A DNA stretch of 64,000 nt from JBBSAT01 sp044223665 (GCA_044223665.1 JBGALT010000002.1:83589-147588); one strand, 5' to 3'; numbered from the stretch's first letter, positions 16,441-25,933 are shown. Notes: a model not told the origin generated them from the letters alone. Numbers and translations are program-made.

Positions 16441-19400
16441 GTGTGGCAGCCTTGGTGGGCATCGCCGATGCGGCTGCCGCTCGTTCCTGGCTACGAAGTT
16501 CGTGGGCTCCTGGCCGGTGGCGGCATGGGCTCGGTGTACCTCGCGCGCAAGCACGGCGCGGCGGGGTTCGTTCGCTCCGTCGCCATCAAGATGATCGGGC
16601 CCAGCGCCGAGACGAGCCCCGATCTGGACGGGCTCTTCGTTCGCGAGGCGCTCCTGCACGCGCGTATCGAGCACCCCAACGTGGTGCGCGTCGAGGACTT
16701 CGGGATCTGCCAGGAAGGGCACTACCTCGTCGTCGAGTACGTCGACGGATGGTCCCTCGCCCAGGTCCTGCGCGCGTGCGCGCGCGAGAACGTCCAGCTG
16801 CCGCTCGACGTGACCGCGGCCATCGCGCGCGCGGCCCTCGACGGGCTCGGCGCGATTCACGTGCTCTCCGGCCGTGACGCGTCCGCGCGCGGCGCCGTGC
16901 ACGGGGACGTGAGCCCCGGCAACATCCTCCTCTCGCGTCGCGGACAGGTGAAGATCATCGATCTCGGCGTGGCCGCGACCGACGACGACGACCCGTTCAC
17001 CGGGCGCTTCGTGCGCGGCAAGCGCGGGTACAGCTCGCGCGAGCAAGCGGCGGCCGCGCCCATCGATGCGCGCTCCGATCTCTACTCGATGGGCGTCGTG
17101 CTCTGGGAGCTGCTCACGGTGCGCCGCCTCCACGTCGACGGACGCATCGACGCGCCGGTCACACCTCCGAGCGCCCTGTCCACCCAGACCACGGCCGAGA
17201 TGGACGCCGTCGTCCTGCGCGCGCTCGCCGACGATCCCGCCGACCGCTTCTCCACCGCGCGGGAGATGGGTCGCGCCATCGCGATGGCGTGCCCGTCGTC
17301 GATGTTCGTCGATGCGGCGGCGCTGGCCGACTTCGTCCTCGGTCACCTCGGCACGTGCCTCGAGAAGGATCGCGCGCAATTCGAGCCGAGCGACGCCACG
17401 CGCGTCGGCGGCGCGCCCGCCGCCGGCGCCAAGGGGCGATCGAGCGAGCTCGAGCGGTCGTCCGACCTCGAGCCCGATCTGACGACCGAGCCCAAGCTCG
17501 CACCGCTCTTGGGTCGCGACGAGGAGCTGGAGGAGCTCCGCGAGGCGCTCGCTCCCGAGCGCGCGCTGGTGTCGATCACCGGGGCGGCCGGCGTGGGCAA
17601 GACGCACTTCGGCGTGGCCGCCGCGCAGGCCTTCGGCGCCAGCGCGTTCGTGCACGCGAGCGGGGTGAGCGCCCGGCACGAGCTCGAGCACCGGGTCCGC
17701 GCGGCGCTCGCTCGAGGGCCGAGCGAAGGCACCGCGATCGTGGCGCTCCTCGCCGAGCGCGCGAGAGAGACGCCTTGGACGCTCTTCCTCGACGGGGTCG
17801 AGTCGTTCGGCGACGGTGCCTTCGCGTCGCTCGATCAGTGGCGCGCCGAAGTGCCCTCGCTTCGCGTGGTCCTGCTCGGGCGTGGCGCGCCGCCGGTGCC
17901 TTCGACGCGCGTCATCCGGCTCGCGCCCTTCGCTCTACCGGAGTCCGTCCTCGCGCTGCGCGAGTCGAGCGCCTTCGCGCTGTGGGCTCAGGCCGTCCGC
18001 CGTGTCGATCCGACCTACGCGGCGCCACCGCGCTCGGACGATGACGTGCTGGCCATCCTCGCGCTCACCGATGGCGTCCCCTTGGCGATCGGAGTGGCGG
18101 CCGCACGGATGGCGACATTGACGCCGCAGGCGATCCGCGCCGAGCTCGAGCGCGCTGCCGCCGGCCGTGACGCCGACGACTCGCCGGCTCCCTTGCGGAT
18201 CGCGGTGGAGTCGGTGGTCGCGCAGCTCGATTCGTCGGGACGGCGCGCCGTCGTCGCGCTGGCCCACCTCGGGCCCATCTTCTCGCCGCGCGCGGCGTCC
18301 TTCGTCTTGAAGGAGCTCGGCGTCTCCGATGCGCGGGCGGTCCTACAGCGCCTGGTCACGCAGAACATCCTGCTCCGCGCCGGTGATCAGCTCTCCATGT
18401 TCTCGTTCTTCCGCGCCCACCTCGCGCGCGGCCTTCCTGGCTCGAGCCCGGAGGACGGCGTCTCGGCGCAGCGCGTGAAGGCCCTCGCGTGGGAGCTGCT
18501 GCGGGCCCAAGCGCGTGCCGCGATGGACGACGCGCGCGCGCGCTCGCTGTCCGAGGAGGACGTGCCCGCGTACCTCGAGGGCCTCGACGAGCTCTCGAGC
18601 GTGCCGGCGCCGGACGAGAGCGTGCGCGCGTGGCTCTCCGACGTCGTGCTCTGGATCGCCACGGAGCACCAGACGCTGACGCACCGACCCTCGGTCTTGC
18701 GCGCGGCCTCGCGCCTGCTCGAGCACGACCCCGATCACGCGGCCGCCCACATGGTGCTCTGCGGTGGCCTGCTCGACCAAGCCGAGCAGGCTCGCCACGC
18801 GCACGCGGCCCTCGCGCGGCCGAAGATCCAGCCGCGTCGCGCCGAGGTCGCCATCGTGTTCGGCTGCGCGTGGATCCTGTCGCACCTCGGGGACGTCGCC
18901 GCCACCCGGGCCGCCGCCGCACGCCTGCGCGCCATCGCCGACGATCCCGCCAACGCGTCCCTCGATCGCCTCAAGGGATCGCTCTTGCGCGCCGTGCTCC
19001 TGCACGGCGTCGACGATCCCGTCGATGCCGCCGAGCTCGTGACCGTCCTGCACGGCTTGCGACGCGAAGGCGATGCACACGACATCGGCAATGCGTGCCG
19101 GCTGCTCGTGCAGTGCGACGAAGCGGATCTGGTCGAGCGACACATGCGCGAGGTGCTGCCGCTCGCCGAGAACTGCCGCACGAATTCGGCGGCCACGCGC
19201 CTCGCGACCTACGCCGACGCGCTCTTCGACCTCGGCCGTGTCGCGGAGGCGCAGCGCATCTACGAGGCGACGCTCGTGTATCGCCGGCCGCGAGATCTGC
19301 CGAACCAGTGCTGGCGCTCGCTCTTCGGAGTCGCGCTCTGCGCCGCGCACGCCGAGGACCTCGAGGCGGCGCGCGCGCATGCCGAGCTCCTGATCGAGAC

Positions 19401-20040
19401 GACCACCATGCCCGTCCTGCGCCGCAACCTCGGCGGCCTCTTGGCGTGGACGCTCGCCGCGCGCGGCCGCGAGCGCCGAGATTGGATCGAGGCGCTCCGA
19501 CGCCAGCCTGGGCGGGACGCGCGCGCGGGAGACGTCTGGTGGGCGCTCGCCGATCACGGCGTGGCCGGTGACGCGGCGTCCTTCGAGCTCTTGCGCAGCA
19601 CGGTCGAAGCGTGCCGGCCTCACGCCCGGCAGTCCTTCGCGCTGCGGGCTGCGCTGCGGATGGCGTCCCGAGCGCTCGCGCGCCCGGGGCGAGGCGGTGC
19701 CGCGCTCCCCGCCTGGAACGTACGCGCGCGGGGCGCCTCGATCGTGACGCCTTCGGGAGAGGAGATCTCGCTCGGTGCTCGCCCACTCCTGGCTCGTCTC
19801 GCGCTCGTGCTGGCCAAGGCCCGGACCGCGCCCGAAGGAACGCGCCACCTGACGGTGGACGAGATCGTCGCGGAGTGCTGGCCCGACGAGCGCATGAGCG
19901 CGGACTCGGCGGCGAACCGGGTCCGCGTTTGCGTGGCGCGCCTCCGAGACGCCGGCCTGCGCCCCGTGCTCGAGGGCGGACGGTCGGGCTACCGGTTCAG
20001 CCCGGACGTTCCGCTGGTGCTCGACGACGCCGCGCCCTGA
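16441..20040 (+). CDS. Ser/Thr kinase - NTPase - helical repeat - winged-helix protein
   Basis: A 1199-residue protein from GTG 16441; an ATG at 16468 (MRLPLVPGYEVRGLL) is equally good. Residues about 18-290 are a Hanks kinase: GGGMGSVYLARK, VAIKMIG, HGDVSPGNILLS with catalytic Asp and Asn, IDLGVA in place of DFG, and DLYSMGVVLWELL. Residues about 360-640 hold an AAA/NB-ARC-like NTPase with P-loop GAAGVGKTH near residue 383. Residues about 690-1080 are helical, TPR-like. Residues about 1095-1199 form an OmpR/AfsR-type winged helix (HLTVDEIVAECWPDE, SAANRVRVCVARLRDAG, GGRSGYRFSPDVPL). It may couple phosphorylation to DNA binding. Its last 72 bp recur at 22087. Confidence 0.8.
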   Translation: MWQPWWASPMRLPLVPGYEVRGLLAGGGMGSVYLARKHGAAGFVRSVAIKMIGPSAETSPDLDGLFVREALLHARIEHPNVVRVEDFGICQEGHYLVVEYVDGWSLAQVLRACARENVQLPLDVTAAIARAALDGLGAIHVLSGRDASARGAVHGDVSPGNILLSRRGQVKIIDLGVAATDDDDPFTGRFVRGKRGYSSREQAAAAPIDARSDLYSMGVVLWELLTVRRLHVDGRIDAPVTPPSALSTQTTAEMDAVVLRALADDPADRFSTAREMGRAIAMACPSSMFVDAAALADFVLGHLGTCLEKDRAQFEPSDATRVGGAPAAGAKGRSSELERSSDLEPDLTTEPKLAPLLGRDEELEELREALAPERALVSITGAAGVGKTHFGVAAAQAFGASAFVHASGVSARHELEHRVRAALARGPSEGTAIVALLAERARETPWTLFLDGVESFGDGAFASLDQWRAEVPSLRVVLLGRGAPPVPSTRVIRLAPFALPESVLALRESSAFALWAQAVRRVDPTYAAPPRSDDDVLAILALTDGVPLAIGVAAARMATLTPQAIRAELERAAAGRDADDSPAPLRIAVESVVAQLDSSGRRAVVALAHLGPIFSPRAASFVLKELGVSDARAVLQRLVTQNILLRAGDQLSMFSFFRAHLARGLPGSSPEDGVSAQRVKALAWELLRAQARAAMDDARARSLSEEDVPAYLEGLDELSSVPAPDESVRAWLSDVVLWIATEHQTLTHRPSVLRAASRLLEHDPDHAAAHMVLCGGLLDQAEQARHAHAALARPKIQPRRAEVAIVFGCAWILSHLGDVAATRAAAARLRAIADDPANASLDRLKGSLLRAVLLHGVDDPVDAAELVTVLHGLRREGDAHDIGNACRLLVQCDEADLVERHMREVLPLAENCRTNSAATRLATYADALFDLGRVAEAQRIYEATLVYRRPRDLPNQCWRSLFGVALCAAHAEDLEAARAHAELLIETTTMPVLRRNLGGLLAWTLAARGRERRDWIEALRRQPGRDARAGDVWWALADHGVAGDAASFELLRSTVEACRPHARQSFALRAALRMASRALARPGRGGAALPAWNVRARGASIVTPSGEEISLGARPLLARLALVLAKARTAPEGTRHLTVDEIVAECWPDERMSADSAANRVRVCVARLRDAGLRPVLEGGRSGYRFSPDVPLVLDDAAP
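19959..20030 (+). repeat. 72-bp direct repeat, copy A (3' end of kinase gene)
   Basis: This stretch encodes the end of the winged helix (RPVLEGGRSGYRFSPDV). It is identical base for base to 22087-22158 in the same orientation. The ten bases after it, through the stop codon, are also similar (7 of 10). Confidence 0.95.
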
Positions 20041-20095
20041 AGGGCTGTCGACGAATCGCTGGCGTCGTTCGGGAGAGCCTCCGAGGAATGCAGGA

Positions 20096-20386
20096 ATGCA
20101 AGAGGCCAAACCCCCAGAACAATTCAGGCTCCTGCCGTCTGCTTTCCTCAGCGGGATTGTTCCATGTTCATCGCGCTCTGCTCGCTGCCACGAACGCGAG
20201 TACGTACGCGCGCGATCGATGCCGATCGTGCGCTGTGTCCTCCTCACGAACACGCATGAATCCAGAGCGATCTTCGAGAAGGGGATCCTCGCGAGGATGC
20301 TGGCTGCCCACGGCCTCAGCGCCCGCGTGGTGCCCATCGCCCCGGCCCGCGCTCCGCCGCGGTGCCAGCTCGACTTCGGCCCCTGA
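20096..20386 (+). pseudogene. Possible IS91-like transposase C-terminal remnant
   Basis: In the 473-bp gap between the kinase gene and the next lipoprotein gene, this frame ends with FEKGILARMLAAHGL, then PIAPARAPP and QLDFGP. The pattern of a short helix, a Pro/Ala linker and a final LDF recalls the end of IS91/IS801-type Y2 transposases. There is no upstream catalytic domain, so at best it is a fragment. I make the call with moderate doubt; it gains weight from the clearer N-terminal remnant of the same family at 21821. Nothing else is evident in this gap. Confidence 0.4.
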
Positions 20387-20513
20387 CACGAGCGCCGCCA
20401 CGCGCGCCCGAGGCAGAGGTGCCCCCGAAACACCCCGCGCGGAGCACGCGCGCGAGACCAGCTGCCACGACGCTGATCGCGATGCGGTGTACGCTCCCGC
20501 GCGGGGGTTCCAG

Positions 20514-21767
20514 ATGACTTCGCGCTCGCTCGCGCTCGTGCTCGTCCTTTCGCTCGCGGCCTGTGGAGGCTCGACCGATACTCCACCGACGCCGCCGACC
20601 AGCGTCGCGACGCCGCCGATCAGTGTCGCGACGCCGCTGACCACGACCGTCGAGGCGCCGCCCCAACCGGCCGAGCCGACGCCGATGCCGGTCGGCGCGT
20701 GTCGCTTCGTCCCCGAGGGCGGCATCCCGATCGTCCCGAACCGGCAGGCGCCGCGCATCGTCGCGGGCCCGACCGCGATCGTCGTCACGCACCGCAACGA
20801 CACACGCGACTCACACTTCTTCGAGGTCGCGGCGCGGCTGTGGAACGAGGACGCCGCGATCCTGCCGCTCCCTCTCGGAGCCCGGCTCGAGCCGGTCGCG
20901 ATCCGCGAGCCCATCGACGGCGAGGACGGCGGCGTCTACCCGTTCCGCGTGGGCGACGCCGTCGGCTACGTGTCGTGCGAGCGACCGACGGGCCACGCGC
21001 TCGCGTGCGAGATCGTGCGGCAGGGCGGCGGGACGCCCGTTCCCTTCACGCTCGACGAGTCGACGCAGCAGACCGCGCAGTCGATCGCGGTCGCGGGCGG
21101 CGACCACGACGTCTTCGTCGCGCTCCTGACCGGGCCGCGACATCCGGAGCTCTTGCTGCGCGTGGCGCACACCGACGGGACGATCACGAGCAGCACCGTC
21201 ACGGTGGAGCTTCCCTACGACGACTGCCGCGAGATCGGTATGTGCCCCATGTCGATCCGCGCCGACGGCGACGCGCGCGCGATCATCTCTTTCGCGCCCG
21301 AGCGCGCGGTCGACCACCCGCCCCAGCCCTTCTCGGTGACGGTCGCTGCCAACGGCGCCGTCGAGGGGGATCCGATCCGCGGCTTCACGGCGCCGCGCTT
21401 CGGACGCGACCTCGCGCTCGGTCCGCACCCGCGCAACCGCATCGGCGTCTGGGTCGCCGGCCCCGACGCCGTCGCCATCGAGGGCATGCCGGAGACGGGC
21501 ATCGCGGCGACCGGTGTGCCTTGGCACGACGGCTGGCTCGTCTCGTACGACGCCGACGTGTCCGCGCTCCACACCGAGCTCGCGCGCATCCTGCTCGCGC
21601 CCCAACCGCACGTGGTCGGCGATCGCATTCCCGCCGGGCCGCGGCGCGACGCCGGCCAGGGCGGCGGCTCGGTGTCGGTCGTGGGCGACCACGCGTACGT
21701 CGCGTGGGAGGCGCCGATCGACGGCGGCCACGAGGTGCGCCTTGCCGAGCTCGTCTGCGACCGCTGA
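20514..21767 (+). CDS. Putative lipoprotein, function unknown
   Basis: The ATG at 20514 (MTSRSLALVLVLSLAACGG) gives a signal peptide with lipobox LAAC and a 417-residue product. A Thr/Pro-rich linker with near-repeats of SVATPP follows. The mature region has regularly spaced strands such as APRIVAGPTAIVVTHRNDT, FFEVAARLWNEDAAILPL and GVWVAGPDAVAIEG, suggesting a beta-propeller, with Cys residues in CRFVPEGG, VSCERP, LACEIV and the C-terminal LVCDR. No enzymatic motif is seen. It lies between two transposase remnants and the two copies of the 72-bp repeat. Confidence 0.6.
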   Translation: MTSRSLALVLVLSLAACGGSTDTPPTPPTSVATPPISVATPLTTTVEAPPQPAEPTPMPVGACRFVPEGGIPIVPNRQAPRIVAGPTAIVVTHRNDTRDSHFFEVAARLWNEDAAILPLPLGARLEPVAIREPIDGEDGGVYPFRVGDAVGYVSCERPTGHALACEIVRQGGGTPVPFTLDESTQQTAQSIAVAGGDHDVFVALLTGPRHPELLLRVAHTDGTITSSTVTVELPYDDCREIGMCPMSIRADGDARAIISFAPERAVDHPPQPFSVTVAANGAVEGDPIRGFTAPRFGRDLALGPHPRNRIGVWVAGPDAVAIEGMPETGIAATGVPWHDGWLVSYDADVSALHTELARILLAPQPHVVGDRIPAGPRRDAGQGGGSVSVVGDHAYVAWEAPIDGGHEVRLAELVCDR

Positions 21768-21820
21768 CCTCGAGCGCTGGGTGGTCAGCGCCCTCGGAGG
21801 CACGCGAGCACGGTGTCGGG

Positions 21821-22083
21821 CTCGTGAAGGAGCTGCGCGCGCATCTGCGCTGCGGTGTGCTCGCCCACGGAGCCGTGCTCTTGCAGTGTGATCACTGCGG
21901 CAAGAGCCGATGGACCGCGCTCTCGTGCGGCTCTCGCTCCATCTGGCCGCGCAGCACCGGCCGCATGACCGAGCTCGCCCACGAGTGGACGCGCGGGGTG
22001 CTGCCTCTGCGGGCGTGCGCCAGTGGGTGCTCTCGCTACCTCCTTCTCTACGCATCCCGCTCGCGTGGCACCACGACCTCGCG
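21821..22083 (+). pseudogene. IS91-like transposase N-terminal remnant, frameshifted
   Basis: One frame reads ELRAHLRCGVLAHG, then QCDHCGKSRWTALSCG, the zinc-binding start of IS91/IS801-family transposases. The second zinc knuckle is decayed: the family's FCPSCGGRRM appears as IWPRSTGRM. At about 22005-22015 the frame shifts by one and continues VRQWVLSLPPSLRIPLAWHH, a highly characteristic segment that normally follows directly. The Y2 catalytic domain is missing because the sequence runs into the 72-bp copy of the kinase gene end. It is clearly inactive. Confidence 0.7.
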
Positions 22084-22086
22084 CTC

Positions 22087-22158
22087 GCGCCCCGTGCTCG
22101 AGGGCGGACGGTCGGGCTACCGGTTCAGCCCGGACGTTCCGCTGGTGCTCGACGACGC
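22087..22158 (+). repeat. 72-bp direct repeat, copy B
   Basis: Exact copy of 19959-20030. It sits at the break point of the IS91-like remnant and keeps the kinase reading frame to a stop codon at 22168, but has no kinase gene in front of it. Confidence 0.95.
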
Positions 22159-22178
22159 GCCGTCCTGATCGTCGCGCC

Positions 22179-23867
22179 TCAGCGCCCGGCGTAGCGGCGC
22201 TCGGCGGGCAGCTCGCTCACGTATCCCGGCACGTCGGGCCCGAAGGGAGGCCATTGCGTGTCGCCGAGCCAGTCGGGGCGCTCGGCGAGGTAGAGGCTCG
22301 CGGGCAGCGTGTGCAGCGCGATCGCCGGATCCCACGAGACGGTGTCGGTCCCGTACAAGTAGTTGCCGTGGCGTGTGGTCGTCGCGCGGCTCGCGGGGAA
22401 GGCCCCGTGCGCGTTGTAGCCGCTGTAGCCGAAGCGCCAGACGACGAGCGTGTCGTCGATGGGAGCCGGGCTCTCGACCTCTTCCACGAAGTCGGCCATC
22501 CCCGGTAGCCCCAGGACGTTGCCGACGACGGCGTAGTGCGTGTTCCACGAGTCGATCCACACGCATCCACGCCCGAACGTGGCACCAGGCTCGTCGCAGC
22601 GCAGGTGGTTGCGGAACAGCGTGACGTGGCTCGACGAGCCGTGGATCGAGTCGGCGTGGTGCTTGATCAGCGAGTTGCCCTCGTACAGCAGGTACTGCGG
22701 ATGCGCGCCGTGGTTTCCGTTGTCGTTGAGGAGCGCGGTCGTCGGTCCGTGGTAGCGGGAGAGGGCGTTGTAGGCGAACACGTGCCCGCCCTGCCGGCCC
22801 ACGGTGAGGAAGGTGAGCGAGAGGTCCTCGAAGAGGTTGTCCTCCACCAGCCATCCTTCGGTCCCGACCTGGGGAAGAATGGCCTGCGCGGTCGGCACGT
22901 GGCCCGTGAAGCGACCGTGCCTTATCGCGATCCGATGCGCGAAGTAGCCGTACACGGCCGGCGTGTCGTCGGCGGTGATCTCGACCTCGACCCCCGTCAT
23001 CCAGCAGTTCTGCGCGTACTCGAAGCGGACCGCGAAGGCGGCGCCGGTCGGCTCGAGCACGAAGCTCTCGATCCCCGCGTAGGTGAGCACGTTGGGGCCC
23101 GTGTCGGCGGCGGCCGGGTACATGATCCGCGGTGAGCGGGTGAACGCCGAGTAGAGGGCCGGCGCGATGGAGATCTGCGAGCCCTCGATCGCGGTGATCC
23201 GCACCATCTGCGAGCGCACGCGGGTCCCCATGTCGGGCTCGTCGCAGTACGTGCAGTGCAGCGGAGCGGTGGCCTCTTCCTCGTAGCCGTAGGGATGCAC
23301 GTAGCTCGGGTCGTCCAGCTCGTTGAGCAGCACCGTCGAGCCGACGGTCAGCGCCTCGGGTGGTGCCGTCAGCGTCAGGGTCGTGTCGCCGACGTGGGCC
23401 TCTCCCGCCAGGTCGGCGACGGTGCGGCCCAAGCCCGCCGAGAAGATGATCGCGCCCGAGGGCCGGAGCACGGTCTGCGCACCGGCTCCGCGCAGCGTGA
23501 TCTCGCTCCGCATGTGCAGATCGCCGTCCACCCGGAAGATCCCGGCCCCGAGCAGGACCGTCTGGCCTGGGGGACAGCTGTCGAGCGCCGCCTGGATCGC
23601 CGGTCCGACGTCGGTCGCGCCGGTGGCGTCGATCCCCGACAGGTCTCCGCACACGGTCGGCCGGCTCGGAGCACCGCCCTCGATCCCCGCGACGGCGGCC
23701 CAGTCGATGGCGTCCGGCACGGCGCTCGTCGAAGGGCGGCCACCGTCCTCGCGGGGCGCGCCGGTGTCGGCGCCGCCGCTGCCGGCGTCCGTCGTCGCCG
23801 CCGGCGAAGGGCAGCCCGCGATGGCGAGACACGTTGCGAGCAGGAGGTACGTACCGATCGAGCGCAT
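22179..23867 (-). CDS. Lipoprotein with a parallel beta-helix fold
   Basis: The ATG at 23867 (MRSIGTYLLLATCLAIAGC) has GGGAGG just upstream and gives a lipobox IAGC; the product is 562 residues. After an Asp/Gly-rich linker, DVGPAIQAALDSCPPGQTVL with AGIFRVDGDLHMRSEITLRG is the opening of pectate-lyase-type right-handed beta-helices. Later strands fit too: VEDNLFEDLSLTFLTVG, FAYNALSRYHG, YEGNSLIKHHADS, LFRNHLRCDEPG. It is probably a surface polysaccharide-binding or -cleaving protein; no catalytic residues can be assigned. The next two lipoprotein genes upstream lie on the same strand with gaps of 45 bp and 12 bp, so they may form an operon. Confidence 0.75.
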   Translation of the reverse strand: MRSIGTYLLLATCLAIAGCPSPAATTDAGSGGADTGAPREDGGRPSTSAVPDAIDWAAVAGIEGGAPSRPTVCGDLSGIDATGATDVGPAIQAALDSCPPGQTVLLGAGIFRVDGDLHMRSEITLRGAGAQTVLRPSGAIIFSAGLGRTVADLAGEAHVGDTTLTLTAPPEALTVGSTVLLNELDDPSYVHPYGYEEEATAPLHCTYCDEPDMGTRVRSQMVRITAIEGSQISIAPALYSAFTRSPRIMYPAAADTGPNVLTYAGIESFVLEPTGAAFAVRFEYAQNCWMTGVEVEITADDTPAVYGYFAHRIAIRHGRFTGHVPTAQAILPQVGTEGWLVEDNLFEDLSLTFLTVGRQGGHVFAYNALSRYHGPTTALLNDNGNHGAHPQYLLYEGNSLIKHHADSIHGSSSHVTLFRNHLRCDEPGATFGRGCVWIDSWNTHYAVVGNVLGLPGMADFVEEVESPAPIDDTLVVWRFGYSGYNAHGAFPASRATTTRHGNYLYGTDTVSWDPAIALHTLPASLYLAERPDWLGDTQWPPFGPDVPGYVSELPAERRYAGR

Positions 23868-23912
23868 GGGCAGCCTCCCGGTGTCGGAGAACGGTGCTCG
23901 GAGCATGTTGGC

Positions 23913-24761
23913 TCAGTTGAAGGGGTCGAGGGTGGTCGTCGTGACGAGGACGCTCAGGCCCGCGAGCGCGCGCGTGGGGGACGCCATGCGCACTTGTCCG
24001 AGCGACACCCGACGTAGCTCGGTCCCGTCCGCAGCGCGCGCCGTCCACACGACGTCGTAGAGCACCCCCCACGTCAGCGACGCGCCGGTGCGGACCTCGT
24101 ACTGGCCGCTGTTCTGCAGGTCGAACGCGTCGGCGCAGCGAACGGATTCCGTCACCTCCGCACCCCCTCCTGCCGGCGTGAGCGCGAGCCGGAAGGAGTC
24201 GATTCCTTGATCGGTGCACGTGGCCGAGCTGGTCCATCCGCTGAAGTAGATCGAGCCCACGGCGCGGTAGTCGAGCCAGTCGATCGGACGCGGTTGGAAG
24301 TCGATGGGTGGGAGCTCGACCGTGTCGCGCGGCTGCACGATCGTGATCGGTCGCGTGACCGGGATGGCCTCGCGCACGCTCCCGTTGGCGGCCAGCGCCT
24401 GCCACTCGCCGTAGTAGCGGGGCCCCCACGCGTAGGCTCGAGCCGACTGCAGCTCGCCGCGCTCGCACGGCGCGTCGTCTTCGTCGATGACGGTCGCATC
24501 GCGGTCGAGGATGCGCAGGCGAACGCGGACGATGCCCTCGGCGGCGCAGGACTCGACGGTCGCCGGCTGACCGCGCACGGCCCAGCCGCCGTGGACGACG
24601 TAGCCCGAAGGAGGGGGCGGGGGAGGCGGAGGCGCGGCGTCCGAGGTCGCTCCGGCATCGCGAGCGGCGCCGCAAGGGCCCCCGCCATCCGCGCAGCCGA
24701 GCGCGAGGAGCATGGACGCCACCGAGAGCCAAGACCGAAGGCGCAGATGGAAGCAGTTCAT
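23913..24761 (-). CDS. Putative lipoprotein, function unknown
   Basis: A 282-residue protein: MNCFHLRLRSWLSVASMLLA, lipobox ALGC, an Asp/Ala linker and a run of eight prolines. The mature part contains strands with paired Cys (ESCAAEGIVRVRLRILDRD, DAPCERGEL, SATCTDQGIDSFRLAL, VRCADAFDLQ) and two similar halves, each starting with a short YVVHGGW- or IYFSGW-like strand. It looks like a duplicated beta-sandwich. No enzyme motif. It is the middle gene of three same-strand lipoprotein genes. Confidence 0.6.
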   Translation of the reverse strand: MNCFHLRLRSWLSVASMLLALGCADGGGPCGAARDAGATSDAAPPPPPPPPSGYVVHGGWAVRGQPATVESCAAEGIVRVRLRILDRDATVIDEDDAPCERGELQSARAYAWGPRYYGEWQALAANGSVREAIPVTRPITIVQPRDTVELPPIDFQPRPIDWLDYRAVGSIYFSGWTSSATCTDQGIDSFRLALTPAGGGAEVTESVRCADAFDLQNSGQYEVRTGASLTWGVLYDVVWTARAADGTELRRVSLGQVRMASPTRALAGLSVLVTTTTLDPFN

Positions 24762-24773
24762 GGGGGCTCTCCT

Positions 24774-25874
24774 TCAGAAGACGAAAGGTGCGGCGCTGGT
24801 CGAGCCGGCGCCGTCGAACGAGACCGACGCGTAGCCCGCGGGTGGCGTGACGGGGATCTCCGCGACCGCGGGCGCTCCGCCCACGGCGCTGATGGCGAAG
24901 ATGCGGCCACTCGTCGAGAAGCCGAACAGAGCGTCGCCGAAGAGCGCGAGACCGAACACGGAGCCCGAGGGGAGCAGCGCGACTTCTTCGGACAGCGTGC
25001 CGTGGCGGATGTCGAAGGAGTACAGGCAGTCGCCGCAGTCGACACCAGGGGTCTCGCCGTCCTGGCAGGGATGGCAGTGCGTCACGGCACGGTCGCCCGT
25101 CATCGTGGCGTAGGCGCGGGGAGCTCCGGTGCAGTAGTCCGTGACGACCACGATGTCGCCGCTGATGCTCAGCGCGAGGTCGTCGGGCCACTCGTAGACG
25201 AGCTCCTCGCGGGCGTTCGCCGGGTCGTAACGGAAGAACCCGCGCTCCACGAGCTGACGGGGCTGGTCGAGGAAGTGATACCCGAGGGCGGCCATCATCT
25301 CGCGCGTCGGGTCGAGCACGCCGGCGGGAACGAACGTCAGGTTCAGCGGTGCAGGCACCGTCTCGAACCACGTCATGTCGGTTCCCGGGTCGTGGATCAC
25401 GGTCTCTCGAAGCGTCGTGCACTCACCCGTCGCGGGATCGAGGCGGACGAAGGCGAGCGACCCGCTCAGCACGATGCTCCCGTCGCTGGCCACGGCCATG
25501 TCGACGTAGGGCACGCCCACCCGACACGCGCCCGTGAGCAGGATGTAGTCGACGAGCTCGCGGGTCTCGGCGTCGATGACCGCGACGAACGGCGTGACGT
25601 CGCCGGCCGGGTCGATCGGACGAGCGATGCCATTTGCATAGACGATCGGACGGCCGTCGTAGCGCGGCGGGGTGCACGCGACGTCGGCGTCGATGCCGGC
25701 GTCGGCGGCTCCGGCGTCGGCCACCGCCGCATCCGGCTGAGGTGGAGGTGGGCAGCGCTCCCACCTCGGACATCCCGGTGTGAGCAAGGCGAGGCCCGCC
25801 GCGAGAGCGCAGACGGTCGGCGGGCGAGAGTGACGTCGTGCTGGCTCGGTGGAATGGAACGCGAAGGGACGCAT
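24774..25874 (-). CDS. Putative lipoprotein, beta-propeller-like
   Basis: The ATG at 25874 (MRPFAFHSTEPARRHS) is preceded by GGGAGGAG and gives a signal peptide ending LLTPGC. The 366-residue protein has an Asp/Ala linker, then propeller-type repeats: PIVYANGIARPIDP, PFVAVIDAETRELVDYILL, VDMAVASDGSIVLSG, LALSISGDIVVVTD, FGLALFGDALFGFSTSGRIF. A CHPCQDG and DCGDC segment gives extra cysteines. It looks like a surface protein of unknown ligand. First gene of the three-gene block; lspA lies immediately upstream on the same strand. Confidence 0.6.
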   Translation of the reverse strand: MRPFAFHSTEPARRHSRPPTVCALAAGLALLTPGCPRWERCPPPPQPDAAVADAGAADAGIDADVACTPPRYDGRPIVYANGIARPIDPAGDVTPFVAVIDAETRELVDYILLTGACRVGVPYVDMAVASDGSIVLSGSLAFVRLDPATGECTTLRETVIHDPGTDMTWFETVPAPLNLTFVPAGVLDPTREMMAALGYHFLDQPRQLVERGFFRYDPANAREELVYEWPDDLALSISGDIVVVTDYCTGAPRAYATMTGDRAVTHCHPCQDGETPGVDCGDCLYSFDIRHGTLSEEVALLPSGSVFGLALFGDALFGFSTSGRIFAISAVGGAPAVAEIPVTPPAGYASVSFDGAGSTSAAPFVF

Positions 25875-25933
25875 GAGGGCTCCTCCCGGTGGCGACATCG
25901 CTCACCTTGGAGTCAGCCCCATTCCGCGGCCAA

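Noticed and set aside
22117..25422. A 1101-residue Arg-rich frame on the minus strand
   Set aside because: It is a shifted frame of the three lipoprotein genes there; only the other frame has lipoboxes, ribosome sites and fold motifs.
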